In this document: positions 46,068-58,100 of the stretch, one piece after another | Layout: every line of letters begins with the position of its first letter | How positions within the stretch are numbered: position 1 is the stretch's first letter | Assembly (NCBI RefSeq): GCF_000471905.2 | Contig: NW_006498435.1 | Location: forward strand, 506,583 to 570,582 | Length of the DNA stretch: 64,000 nucleotides | From: Amborella trichopoda | Taxonomy: Eukaryota; Streptophyta; Magnoliopsida; Amborellales; Amborellaceae | Direction of reading: 5' to 3' | The notes under the pieces: model-generated | Databases searched by the model: none | What the model was told of the DNA's origin: nothing | Seen by the model: only the letters and a program-made list of their open reading frames with translations | Program-made: the position numbers and the translations under genes

Positions 46068-48870
46068 ATATTTTAACTTTAATTGGTGGCCTGATGAATG
46101 CTTAACAGGAACTCCTATTAATACATCGATGAGGATGTTCGATAGTTTCATTCAAAACAATGCCTTTTTGGACCCTCCTATTATTGACTCCAAGTATACC
46201 TAGCCCAATAATAGTGTTGCTCATCTTGCAATGTCCAAGCTGGATAGGTTCTTGATTTCTATGGATTGGGTGTATGTTTTCCCTTTAGTCTTTGTTAAGT
46301 CATTGGTTAGATTATCCTCTGACCATCTCCCTATTTTACTAAGTACGAGGTTCTTAAGAGGTGGGTTGAAACCTTCCAGATTAGAGGTGAGTTGGTTGGA
46401 GGAGAAAGAAGTTGTTGAACTCATTAAAAGGACAAGAATGTATTGACTCTCGTGTTTTGAGTAAGAAGGCGGGTTTATTGTTGAAACTAGACATGAAAAA
46501 GACATATGAGAGAGTGGAGTGGGGCATTTTGCTAGAAATTTTAAAAAGAATGGGGTTTGGTGATAGGTAGCGAAGTTAGAGTTTTTGTTGTCTCTCTTCT
46601 GCCTATTTTTCGGTATTATTCAAGGGCAGCCCTATTGGTTTTCTAATGCGTGAAGAGGCCTTCGTCAAGGATATCATCTTTTTATATATCATCTATGCTA
46701 AATGTTTTAATTTAATGTTGAGCAGAGTGGAGAGTGTGATGTCTTTTATGGGCTTCAAAATCTCAGACTCAAGTATCATTGTTTCTAATTTATAATATGC
46801 CGGTGATACACTAACTTTTTGTGATGCTGAGTTGGTACAAGTGGAAAATATTGCTAGGCTTTTGGAAATTTGTGAGGTTACTCAAGGGCTAAAAGTCAAT
46901 TTTCATAAATCATCTATGGTTGGCATTAACTACTCAGATAGTGTGGTAGACAATCTGGCCAATGTGATGGGATGTAAGATGGGGTCATTCCCTATCACCT
47001 ATCTTGGTTTACATATCTCATATTCAAAGTTATCTATTGATGTCTAGGATAGAGTGCTTAAGCGGGTGCAAATCAAACTTGACCTGTGGAAGTACAAATA
47101 CTTGTTGTTGGGTGGAAGGGTGACTTTGTTAAGATCATGCTTGGCTAACCTTCCGGTTTATCAGATGTCCTTGGTCTATTCCTACTTCGATAGGAAAAAA
47201 ATTTGAGAAGATGATGAGAAATTTTCTTTTAAGTTCTTGTGGAGAGGTTAGAAGATTCTATTTGTTAAGATGGGATAGAGTTTGTACTCCTAAACGTGAA
47301 GGTGGTTTGGGTATTCGAACTGTGTGAGAAGGTTTAATCAAGCTTTGATCTGTAAATGATGGTCGCGTAGTCTCTATTTGAAAGATCACCTATGGTATCA
47401 AGTACTTTTTTAGAAATATGAGATGGATAAATACGAACTTTGGCTTGGAGGTGGTAGAGGGAAGGAGACTTCTCATGTGTTGAGGGCTATTTCAAATTGC
47501 AGACCTATGATCTCAGGTTATTTCAGATGGAATATTGGATGTCGAAGTCAGGTTTTGTTCTGGCACCATAGTGGATTGGAGATTTTCCTCGCAAATATGT
47601 TTTCCTAGAGTTATTTGGGGTGGTGTCCAAGCCAAATATTAAGGTTTGTGAAGCTGTTGAACGTAGAGGTCACTTGATTTCGTGGAATATTCCCCTTATT
47701 TATAGGCGTTTGAATAATATGTTGTTGTCCCAATGATGTTCATTGATGGAATTTCTGGATAAAAGTTATATTTCATAGAACGCTGAAGATATGATGATGT
47801 GGGAGATCAAAAGTGATGACATGTTCTCTGTGAAATCTTGCTATAATCTTTTCTTCCATGATCGTTAGAAATGGTCTTGCCTTGACATTATTTAGATTTG
47901 AAAATGACCAATTCCTCATAAAGTCCAAGTAGTTATTTGGTTGGCAGTGTAGGATAAAGTATTGACCATTGATAATTTAATTAAAAGGGGTAAGATTCTA
48001 CCAAATGTTTGTTTGCTTTGCAAAGAGGATGGTGAAGCGACTGCGCATTTGTTTATTAGCCCTTTTACATTAAGAATTTGGCATTTGCTGTTTGGAGTGG
48101 TAGGCGTTACTAAGGTGCTTCCACAATCCGTAGTTGAGATTGTATCACAGTTAACTCTTCCTTTTCTGCCCAAGATTGGGAGTGTGATTTGGAAAGCAAA
48201 ATGTGTGATTCTTTGGGAGGTGTGGAAGGAGAGAAATAGGAGCACTTTTGATGGGACGTCCTTGCCTTTTGATAAGATTATTCATATTATCCAGCTCTCT
48301 ATTCAGGCTTGGCTCTCAATTACCAAGGAAGATTGGGGAATTTCCAATGTAGATGTTATTGTCAATCTCATTAATCCTTTTTCTATGGGTGTTGATGATT
48401 ATAGGCAGAAAGGCTTGTAGCTTGCTCCTTCTCTGGACTATCTAAAGCTTAATTTTGATGGAAGCTCATTTGGCAACCTTAGTCAAGCTGATATTGGTTG
48501 TGTGTTATGTGATTGTTTTGAAAATATTGTATTTACATATGCATGCCCGATAGTTATTGCAACTGCTAACTTTGTTGAACTGAGTGCATTGCTTAGGGGA
48601 TTGAAAATTTCATTGCAAAAAATTTGGGTATTAGTTACATGATCGAAGGGGATTCGTTGAATGTGATTAGATGGTGCAACAAGGAGCAGAAGGTGCTGTG
48701 GGCACTCCATTCTTTATGGTTACAGATTATGGATGCGATTATGTCGTTATGTGTCTCTTGTTCCGATGTCCATCATGAAGCAAATGTTGTAGCTAATGCT
48801 TTAGTTAAGGGTGGGGCTTCACTATCTTCCTTTGTGATTTCTGATGATGTAATTTCCTTTTCGTAGTTAT
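46066..48870 (+). pseudogene. LINE-B ORF2 (endonuclease end, RT, RNase H), broken
   Basis: Endonuclease C-terminus: TSMRMFDSFIQNNAFLDPP, SKLDRFLISMDW and SSDHLPILL (46130-46340). The next part jumps at about 46440 straight to ECIDSRVLSKKAG and LDMKKTYERVEW, so roughly the first 250 residues expected of the RT region are missing. The catalytic box at about 46797 reads YAGDTLTF, not YADD, losing one metal-binding Asp. KVNFHKSSMVGI and SFPITYLGLHISYSKL follow. zf-RVT-like CLLCKEDGEATAHLFISP is at about 48015. RNase H LNFDGSSFGN (48450) ends with ANVVANALVKGGASLSSF (48782). Stops and shifts throughout; inactive. Confidence 0.85.
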
Positions 48871-48928
48871 TAATAAAAAGTACGAACTTCGGTAAAAAAA
48901 ACAAGATAAGATAAAAAATCTATGAGAT

Positions 48929-49350
48929 AGAGAGAGGGTAATAAATTTTGTCCGCTTTCGGCTCCTCAAGATTTATAGGTATGGGATAAGTCTTAAAAAT
49001 AGTATTGTATATTTCCTATTCAACAGTCTTTTTCAACCGATTGACTTTTACCCTTCCGCACTATTCGTTAAATTTAAATTTCATAAATAGAGTTGAAACT
49101 ATATTTTCCTGTCGTCCTAATGATTTCTACACCAAAATTGCACAAGTTTCGATTGAAGGTGCCATTTTACTTCGTTTTTTAAAAAAAAGATTAACACCTT
49201 ATGCATATCACCGCCAAACTTTTCCCACCCTCACACTTTTCAAATTACACTACTAACCCCAATGTTATTTATATTTATATCTACCTCCAAGCAAAAAAAG
49301 TAGTCTTTTTAATACAGAATTACCTTCTATAAATTTAAGATAGCCTTTCT
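48929..49350. other. Unique AT-rich DNA between LINE-B and the second minisatellite
   Basis: No gene or element recognised. Confidence 0.45.
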
Positions 49351-49354
49351 CTAA

Positions 49355-50020
49355 AACATGAAATTTGAAATTTTAGTTAGATAAACTATCTCAAAATTTT
49401 TAGAGAAAGAAACTATATATTAAATCTCAAGTTTTAGAGAGAAATTATCTCAAAATTTTTAGATTGAGAAAATGTCACAATTTTCAATTTTTTACCACAT
49501 AAATAACTTTTTATATTGAAAAATTATCTCAAATGTTTAAGAGAAAGAAATTATATCAATATTTCAAAGTCTGAACACAAACTTTCTCAAAGAAACAATC
49601 TCAAATTTCATATTTTTAGATAAAGATGGAAACTTTTATAGAGACAAACAAACTATCTCAATTTTTTTTAAGAGGGAAACAATTTAGAATTTCAAGTTTT
49701 AGAGAAATAAACTATGTCAAAAAATTTTGAGAGAAACTTTCTCAAAATTTAAAATTTTTGAAAGAGAAAATATCTCAATATTTTTTTAGAGGGAAACTCT
49801 TTAGAGTTTCAAGTTTTAGAGAGATAACCTATCTCAAAAATTTTAGAGAGAGAAACTTTTTCAATAAATTCTTAGAAGAGATAAACTATCTCAAAAAATT
49901 TAGAGAGACAAACTTTCTCAAAAAATTCTTAGAAAGAGAAACTATATCAATTTTTTTTAGAGTGAAACTATCTCAAATTTTAAATTTTTAGAAACAGTAA
50001 ATATCTCAAACTTCAAAAAT
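49355..50020 (+). repeat. AT-rich minisatellite outside LINE-B
   Basis: Same quasi-periodic unit as 44290-45075 (AGAGAAACTATCTCAAAATT), more degenerate. The open frame at 49758-49991 is an artefact of the repeat. Confidence 0.8.
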
Positions 50021-50107
50021 TTTAAATTGGTGGTATTTTAATAATAAAATACTACTGCTTAGTTTGTGGGTGGAAAATGCATAGTATTTAAATTAGTGGT
50101 GTGGTTT

Positions 50108-50260
50108 AAAATATGGATCTCGAGTAAAATTGCACTTTTGATGTGTTTCATATTCTAAAACATTTTTTAAAACTTTTCCATTATACAAATTGGGCATTTA
50201 ACATTAAAAAAAGAAATAGAAAGGGAGAGCATTGGGCACTTCAAGGAGGCACACAAAGAT
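50108..50260 (+). repeat. ~150-bp direct repeat, copy 2
   Basis: Counterpart of 42269-42419, starting AAAATATGGATCTCGAG. Confidence 0.8.
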
Positions 50261-51344
50261 CATTCTGGTTCCCTGTGTTGAAATTATGGCGAAACTGTAT
50301 AATATTTATCTTATAAAGTAGAATACTAGTATATGTTCGTGATGACTAAGCTAGAGGTTAAACATTGGTCAAGGTTCAAAAATCCGTTACAAACTTTGTA
50401 ACAGCCAAGGCCCGATGCAAAAAAAAATGGAACCACGACCTGGACCGTCGACCCCAAAAACTGTATTGGATCGGTGGATCGGCACGTCGAATCGAAAAAT
50501 TGGCCGAATCAGCAAATTTGGTTTCAAGTGTTTTTTCAAAAAATCACTATAATATTGCATTAGGTATATCTAAAAATAGTTTTCTTTTAGTTTTTAAAAG
50601 AAATTAAGAGTAGTGCATTAGGTACTTTCATTACTTTGTATAAATATAGTGAGATATTGTTTTCCTGTTTGGATGTCTGTATAATTCTTAATTATAATAT
50701 ATTATTATAATATTACATTAAAATAATTTAAAATATTAAAAAACACTTCCATATTATAAGATCAAAAGCAATAATTTCTCATATAAAGTGAAATTAGTAT
50801 CGCATTAAAATATCAAATACTTATTAATGTGTTTTACTTATCCAAAATTATCACAACCTACCTAACTATAATATTATATACTGAAATTGAAATTGAAATT
50901 TTTGGTTTATATTTTATAATTATTTTATTATACAAATAATCTTAAATATCTTATAATATCATCTAATCTAAAAAGCCTTATGTACAACTACTAAAATAAA
51001 ATAAAAAATACATTACCTCATTTATAATGAAAATTAATTAATTACTAAAACATAAGTTTTGATTATCAATATATAATTACTAATTATAAAATTATAATAA
51101 ATATAATTAAAACATTATTAGAAAATGTTTCTATATGATATGATTAAAAACAAAAATAAATAAATTTTAATGTTATGACATTAAAAGAAATTTAAAATAT
51201 ATATATATTTTACCTAAAAAATGAAAAACAAAGATATCAAAAAAAAAATTTTAAAAAAAAAAGAGCCTCTCTGCCGCACGCACAACACCTACAAAAAAAT
51301 TTAATATGGTAAAAAACCCTATCATATGGTTTCCATATTAGTCA
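50261..51344. other. Very AT-rich DNA, nothing recognised
   Basis: Long runs of A/T with TATAAT-like words and no codable frame. Confidence 0.5.
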
Positions 51345-51353
51345 TTTAATTAA

Positions 51354-52079
51354 GGGAAAATATCTCCATACCCCCCATTTTTAAGTTTTATATCTCACTA
51401 GACCCAATGGTTTCAAGACATATATTGGGTCATAGAAATTCTAAGCCTTGTATCTTCTAACCCCTAAGCTAACTGTATCCTTTTAAATCAAATTTTTTGC
51501 CCCAAATAAATATAATAAAGACATATCTTTTCTAAACACCATTATTTCTCTCTCTTCACATGATTTTCCCTTAAATCTCACTCTATGACTTTTCCCAAAC
51601 CGTCTCTCATTCTCTCTCTATTTTCTCACTCTCTCTCTCCATGGTTTATTTTTCTTTATATATTTGCTTGATTTCTGTGGATTTTTTCTATTGATTGGTT
51701 GGATATTATTCGCATGGATGATTAACTGTATGTAGATTGTGCTTGTTTTTGGAACCCAAAATGAGAGAGGGCTTTCGGGACACATGGGATCGAGAGAGAG
51801 AGCGAGAGACCTCGAGAGAGAAAGCGGGGGAAAATACAAAAAGAGAGAAGGGGTTTGGGAGAATCTCAAAGGAAGAGAGAGAAAGAGAGAAATTTGGAGG
51901 GAATATATCACGTAAAGAGATGAAGGGTTTAGAATGAACATGTCTTTTTTATATTTGTTAAGGCTAAAAAAATTATTAAAAATGGATAAAGTTAGTAAGG
52001 GGGTTAGGATACATATTTTAAATCCTTGGGTCTCTTCAGATATGAAAACCAAAAATAGGAGATACGGGGATATTTCCCC
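51354..52079. mobile_element. 726-bp fold-back element with perfect 9-bp target duplication, Mutator-type
   Basis: GGGAAAATATCTCC at the left pairs with GATATTTCCCC at the right. The inverted match continues inward for roughly 330 bp per arm (CCCAATGG/CCTTGGG, AAAGACAT/ATGTCTTT), leaving a short loop near 51700. The flanks carry TTTAATTAA at 51345-51353 and 52080-52088. Purine-rich GAGAGA words in the right arm match pyrimidine-rich TCTCTC words in the left. No transposase. Confidence 0.85.
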
Positions 52080-52144
52080 TTTAATTAATTAACGTGTCAT
52101 ATGGTAACAATTCTAATTAACGTACCATATGGTAACAATTTTAA

Positions 52145-52470
52145 TTAGTGTAACATCCTAACAGGCATGGCCGAGTCATGAGGAACTTGACCGGGTCTGC
52201 CTTAGATATTAACTTGACCTCGTTAGCGAGCAAGTAATAGTAGAGCTTCTGTACCGCACATATCAAGGATAGGCTCACCTTTTCGATGGGAGATAGTAGG
52301 GCATTGTCTCTTTTCCTCCATCATTATTCTACGTCAGGAGTTCCCCGAGTGACTCATCAAGGGCGGTCACGTAGAGGATGAGAGGCCTTCCTAACACTGG
52401 TATAGAGAGTACTGGTGGATTCAACAAGTACTGCTTGATATCTCACATCGATCATTTTAATGAACATGAA
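52145..52470 (-). pseudogene. Ty3/gypsy (Tat-type) RNase H fragment
   Basis: The minus strand reads DIKQYLLNPPVLSIPVLGRP then ILYVTALDESLGELL (about 52460-52350). After a frame change it reads PIEKVSLSLICAVQKLYYYL and LANEVKLISKADPVKFLMTR (about 52300-52180). This is the RT-RNase H junction and RNase H of Tat-branch elements. It is only a relic: no LTRs, no RT core and no integrase nearby. Confidence 0.85.
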
Positions 52471-53430
52471 GCTCTCTAAAGGGCTTAAGGCCCATAGCTT
52501 TATTGCTCATGCTTGAGTGAGACGTATGCTTAGCATGCAGCTAGGACCAATTATTGCTTGTGAGGCCCGTTTATTAAAAAAAAATTAGACATCTCAAAAT
52601 AAATAAAAAACTTGTTTCAAAAAATTTTTAAAAAATATGATGTTTCAAACAAATTCAATGACATCAGAACCAGTTCCATGACATCAGATCATATCCATGA
52701 CATCCTGACACGTGATTCTCTACCGTAACACGACCGAATCCTGTTTTATTCGCAGATCCATGACGGCTCCAACAATACCCGTCCGAATTGGCACAACGAT
52801 TTTTTGAACCTTGAAAAATAGTTGATGTAAAGGCTTGATGCCCATTTTTGTTGTAACAATCATCACCAGTGGTAACAGTGAATTGATATCCGTGATTATA
52901 AGAGTCGTATTAGGTATATTGGTTAGGATAAAGTTCCTTTTTAATTATCACCCATGATAACGGTGCAAGTACCCATTTCTGACTCTAAAAATAACATTTT
53001 AATGAATCGAACAAGGTTCGGCATTCTGGATCACCCCCCCTAGATTTTTTTTATCTGGCTTGGTAGATTGGCGATTTGGTCTGTTGAACTGAAAATTTAA
53101 AAAATTTAAACCATTTGGTGGGTCCGGTTCTGGCCTGTAGAACAAGACCGAGCAAGTCAAATCAATGATTAAAAAAATAAAAAAAAATGTGGAATTGATT
53201 CGTATCAATTCTTTGACAGTACCGGTTGGTTCATGAGATAACCAACCAATTCCCGATATTTTATAGGATCTGAATATACCCGACCAATTCCCAATCCCGA
53301 TTTTGATTGGCCACAATTTTTTAAACCTTGGAATTGAGTATGATAGCATGCAGTTCTTGACGACCATGATGGACATGAAATCCAGAAAAGGAAAAGCTCC
53401 ATTAGCCACAAGAACCGTCGAAACAATATT
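52471..53430. other. Repeat-derived DNA, not resolved
   Basis: Includes words such as GGGTCCGGTTC and repeated CCAATTCCCGAT motifs, like the stretch at 54340-54480. No element boundary or gene is clear. Confidence 0.4.
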
Positions 53431-53438
53431 ACGTTAAA

Positions 53439-53909
53439 GGAAGATACTACAAAACATCTATAGGCGAAAATAAACAGTGATTTCACCTACCCTCATCACC
53501 GTCCAAAGTTTATCGCACGGTCACGATTGTCCGATAGTGCTTCATTTTTCATTTTGTTTTCTACTAATCAGAATGACTTGAAAATTGGAACGTGTGTTCA
53601 TAAAAAATAAACGAACCTACAAAAAATATCAAAAAATTACATGAAACAAATTGATCAAAATATCCCCGAAATGTTTCAAGGGAATTTTGGTCAAAAAAAA
53701 TTCGCAAATGTTTTTTATATATTTTTATTAAGTGTATCTCACTAAGATGTACATACGCTCCAAATTTCGGATCATTCCGATTTGTAGAAAAAAAATGAAA
53801 AAATAAAATACTATAAAACAATCCTGACCATACGATGAACTTTAGACGGTGATGAAAATAGACGAAATCACTGTTCATTTTCGCCTATAGGCGTTATAAA
53901 GACTTTTCC
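53439..53909. mobile_element. Fold-back MITE FB2 with 9-bp target duplication
   Basis: Begins GGAAGATACTAC and ends GACTTTTCC. The arms pair through CTATAGGCGAAAATNAACAG to a centre near 53675. Flanks TACGTTAAA (53430-53438) and AACGTTAAA (53910-53918) agree at 8 of 9 bases. The inner ~150 bp of each arm match FB1 at 3285-3755, while the outer ~85 bp are unrelated to FB1. Confidence 0.85.
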
Positions 53910-53938
53910 AACGTTAAAATATCATCTAGTTGCAGGAT

Positions 53939-54324
53939 GGAAAAAGTTTATATAAGATTGTAACATTAAAATCTAAAATTACATATGCACCTCAAAAATC
54001 CATACGAAAAGGCATTCTAATTGATCATCTCGACCACAAGATGTATGAATGTAAAAAACAAAAAAAAAAAAAGTTTTTGAATCCCAAAAATAGTGCATCT
54101 TACAACACATTATCTAGACCATCCATTTTCAATATTTACATATATTTATAGATCTACTTGATTTTAACCATTTTTAGAATTTAAAATTTTATAATTAGAT
54201 AAGAAAATAGATTTTCAGATAATCCTAATAATTTTTTACACCAAAATTACATGTTACAATAAAATTTTGAGACACGCCTTAAATATGGATTGTTTAAGGT
54301 TGTAACCTTATGGAAACCACACCC
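53939..54324. mobile_element. MITE with 9-bp target duplication (copy M6)
   Basis: A 386-bp element from GGAAAAAGTTTATATAAG to GGAAACCACACCC. Flanks TTGCAGGAT (53930-53938) and TTGCGGGAT (54325-54333) agree at 8 of 9. It shares interior words with M1, M2 and M5 (GATCATCTCGACCACAAGATG, TATTTATAGATCTACTTGAT). It lies only 21 bp from FB2. Confidence 0.85.
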
Positions 54325-54333
54325 TTGCGGGAT

Positions 54334-55157
54334 TTGCCTAGTGTTTTAAAACCTGACAATTTTCAATCCGGATAGCCAATCAATATGTGAAATAGATCAG
54401 TACCGAACCAATTCTAGAATAGTATGGATCCCAAGACCGATTCCACACGAAAAGCTCTATTTTTTTTTTTTTTTAAGCTTATCTAATATTGTCCTAGATC
54501 CCCTCTAAATCCCTACACTCTAAACCTCCAATTTAAATTTGATTTTAATTTACTTTTTTTAAAAAAAAAAAAATTATCATTGATATGGGCAATTTGAGAA
54601 TGATCTGGATAACCGATCCAACCTATCAAGATCAAGCATCAAACTGTGAAGAGAGATTTTAAAAAAGAAAGAAAAGACTTCTAATTGGACTGCCCGGGCA
54701 TTTATTTGGGCTGGCCCAGCCCCAGGCCCAACCCAATAGATTCTTTTAAGCCAGGCTCGACAACCATATTTTTCAGGCTGGGGCTTCGGGGCCGGGCCTA
54801 AAAACGTTTTCAGGGTTTTCCAGGCCCCGCCCGGTGGCAGCCCTAGTTCCCAACTTTGTGTTGGAAAGCCAACTTGGGGTCCTAAGCAAACGTAGGGGCT
54901 GAAATTACAAAAGAACAGGAAATTTTAAGGAAGACATAAGGCCATATGTGCTAATTGCGGCAAGGGAAAACACAATATTTTTTATTTCTTAATTATTTCG
55001 TTCTCCCAGACCTCATTTGCCAAGGTCCTCTGCATCTCCTCGTTATGTTCCCTCACCCACAAAAATGATGGATAACATAAATCAATGAGGTTAAAAAAAG
55101 GAAAAAGCAAAAAGTTCCCAACAATATTGTTACAACAAACCGGTTTGCCGTGCAAAA
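54334..55157. other. Region 3' of the oxidoreductase gene, with a GC-rich transposon-end fragment
   Basis: About 54670-54845 is unusually GC-rich, with GGGCTGGCCCAGCCCCAGG and a right end CCCGGTGGCAGCCCTAG that resembles ends of plant hAT elements. About 54860-55157 probably holds the 3' UTR of the neighbouring gene. Confidence 0.4.
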
Positions 55158-58100
55158 TTAGAAGCTCTTCAAGATCTTCTCTCTAGAAACCCCTCCTCTT
55201 ACCAGAAGGGATATAACATCCTGCAAAACCACGTCGATATAGTCAATGTCAATGGCATCTCAAACTTGATTTTTCTACACTGAGTAGTGGACAGATAGTT
55301 ATATCATTAGCCAATAATAAAGAACTGTACATTGCATGTCCCAGGGACCCACAGAGAGAGTTTGTAGTGCATTGATTATTCGACAATGATTCTCTTTGTC
55401 GGCTTCCTTCGCTACGAAATCATTTTTCAGGGAATGCAGGTTCTTGGTTTGGATGAACATTACTATGATGGTTGAGAAGGCTTAGAGTAGTTTTGAAGGT
55501 CATTTAACAAAGTTTTTTGACTTAATTTACAGTTGTATGATCAATTCAACAGTCATGTAGAAATGCTCCTAAGAGGCATGCCATAATTTCCTTTATTTAT
55601 GCACACATGCACATATAGCATTTCAGTTTACAGTTAAATAGCACTTGTGACTTCCCATGGAAGATAATAGCAATCATGATTTACAAGGTGCAAGTAACTT
55701 ATCAAAACATATCATTCGGGGATACAATTCATGAACAGCTACAAATAGCATCACAAAGCACAGCGTTCCCTCATGAGATACAAAATCAATTATCCAATTT
55801 TCTTTTTTTCAGAATGTCAACTGCTTATTCAAAACATTTTCACTATATAATTAGTACAATTGTGACCTCCCTATACCAATGGTAAATGGTATCATGGTAT
55901 ACAATCCCTTAGTTATATTATTTTATTCTCTTTTGATAGTTGAACAAGCTGATTTATTTAATCTAAAAAAAATGATAGAACATCTTATTGGCATGCTACA
56001 ATAAGAACACGGGGTAAGCTTGTCTTAGTTCAAGCCTCCCCTAGATGGTCTTAGCATGTTTTCAAAAGCCTAGCTCACCAACTGAAGAACATAAAAATTA
56101 TGATGTTTCCTAACCTTCAAACGGTACAGAACCATTCTAACCAAATCAAATTCAAGATCTAAAAACCTTCGTTCGTCAATCAAAGAGTTTCATGGAACCC
56201 AAATTTACAAGATTGCGTTTAAGATGTGCATACAAAGAAATACAAAGAACAGAATAACAGAGTAAGATCAAAGCACACAGCACACCAAAGTAATAAACTA
56301 TTAAGAGCAGCAGCAAAACTTACAAGCATAAGCAGGAAGATTTAAGCACACCAAAACAGGAAACTAGGCTGAGAGGCTCTAAGCAGCACTATGCCTTCAC
56401 AAACAACCTAAGGGGCCTTTTATAGGCACCGGATTTGAAATCCGAACTTCAAACCATAATAATTTAACAAGCTGGCCTGTACAGGTGCCCATTATGAACA
56501 GTAAAAAGTCGATAAACAGTGGACAGGTGGCCGACATGAACAGCAAAAAGTCGATGAACAGTGGACAGGTGGCCGACATGAACAGCAAAAAGTCGATGAA
56601 CAGTGGACAGGTGGCCAACATCAACAGTGAAAGGTAGATTCGTCCTTATCTTGAGCAGTGATCTGTCCTCATCTTGACCAGTGATTTGTCCTCATCTTGA
56701 ACAGTGATTCCATTATTTAATCCGGTGTCATAATCTAAAGGAAAGCCATCAGAATTATAACTGGGTGAAGAATGGTTGGACAGGCTATGTGAGGGTCCAA
56801 TGTAGGTATCATATCCCAACATCGCAATTAGAGTTGCGAGTCTGACAATGTTGTCAGATAGAAAAAATAAAAAACTATTCTACATGGCTGTCAATGTATT
56901 CCAGTTTTTTCTTTCCACCCAAAAATAGTCTAATCGAACTGACCCATTCTTAAAAGTTGGTACCATCAAATCTGACTGTAGTGATTGGGATCTAGATGAC
57001 TCCATATTTGATGCCAGTAGAGCCATTCTCTACTATAGTTAAGATCTGGTTACATCCTCAGATCTTAATCAACAATTGAGATCAAATTGCACCTTTTGAT
57101 CTCTTCAAATAAAAGGTTTTACAGACACTTTGATTGGGGCATACAAACACTAATAATTCCAACAACTAGATTTTCGAATAAATACTTGATCGGCATCCAA
57201 AATGATATATATATATATATATAATAAAGAAAAAAATAAAAAAAAACTCACCTCCATTGGCACAGATACTGCTGGAAGAAAAAGATCAGGTTTTAGGGCA
57301 TGATGATGCCATCTAACCCAAAGGATGATGTCAGCCCTAAACACAGTTCTTGCACACTTTTTTAAGATCGACCCCTGCTACAGTACCATGCTACACTACC
57401 ATCCTTACTGATCTTCAAAATTGGACTTAGCTTATTGGCCACATTGCTTAGATCCCTATCCAAAGTTATGGCATGCACAAATAATAAACAGAGACTCACT
57501 GCCAAATTTCAGAATGCTTGTTCCAAATAGTGACCACTCACCATGATATCACCTTCTTGTCAGGGGCATTTTTGTTATTGGATCTGAGGTACAGTTTTGC
57601 AATAACTAACATACAGCATTACAAAACACTGTGGATAACTAGAATTAAAAAACAGTTCCCCTGGAAACAAACCATCTCCTTGACCACCAGATGACATCAA
57701 GGGCGGCAACTTCTGGATCTCTACATCCGTAACAAAGTGCTACTCACATCAGATATCGATGTAACCATTATTTCCAACACGCCAACATGGCACATCACAT
57801 CACCCAGTGTTACACATAGAACCCAATCCCATGCAACAATGACGGTGTACCGCAATATAGAACCAGCCCTTAACTACCCAACGCAACAAACACCAGACAA
57901 CCAACCTAACCTATAAACTATCAAAATCATCCAAATGCATCCAGCCTGAAGTCAAGCAGAAATTGTAATATATAGCCCGACCTAAATCCTCTTTCTAGCA
58001 TGCACTGATTGGCCATGGAAAAGACTTCACAAATCAATCTGATCAGTCATGCTTTGCTTAACTACCATCATTTATTTCACAAAAATCACAAGAATGTTAA

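Larger units (their letters stand above)
42678..48902 (+). mobile_element. Degenerate L1-type LINE with 26-bp target duplication (LINE-B)
   Basis: A 26-bp direct repeat starting AAGATAAGATAAAAAATC lies at 42652-42677 and 48903-48928. The inserted 6.2 kb ends in GGTAAAAAAAAC, the expected short A-tail. In order it has an ORF1 remnant, an unrelated insertion of AT-rich minisatellite (about 44290-45235), the C-terminal part of the endonuclease, a partly deleted reverse transcriptase, a zf-RVT-like part and RNase H. Confidence 0.92.

Noticed and set aside
51737..51937. 66-codon plus frame rich in Arg/Glu
   Set aside because: It is the GAGAGA-rich arm of the fold-back element; the mirror frame on the other strand is equally open.
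57246..57280. Possible 20-bp micro-exon on the minus strand (acceptor CTTCCAG, donor GTGAGT) in the last oxidoreductase intron
   Set aside because: The flanking exons already join in phase and match the family; adding 20 bp would break the frame.
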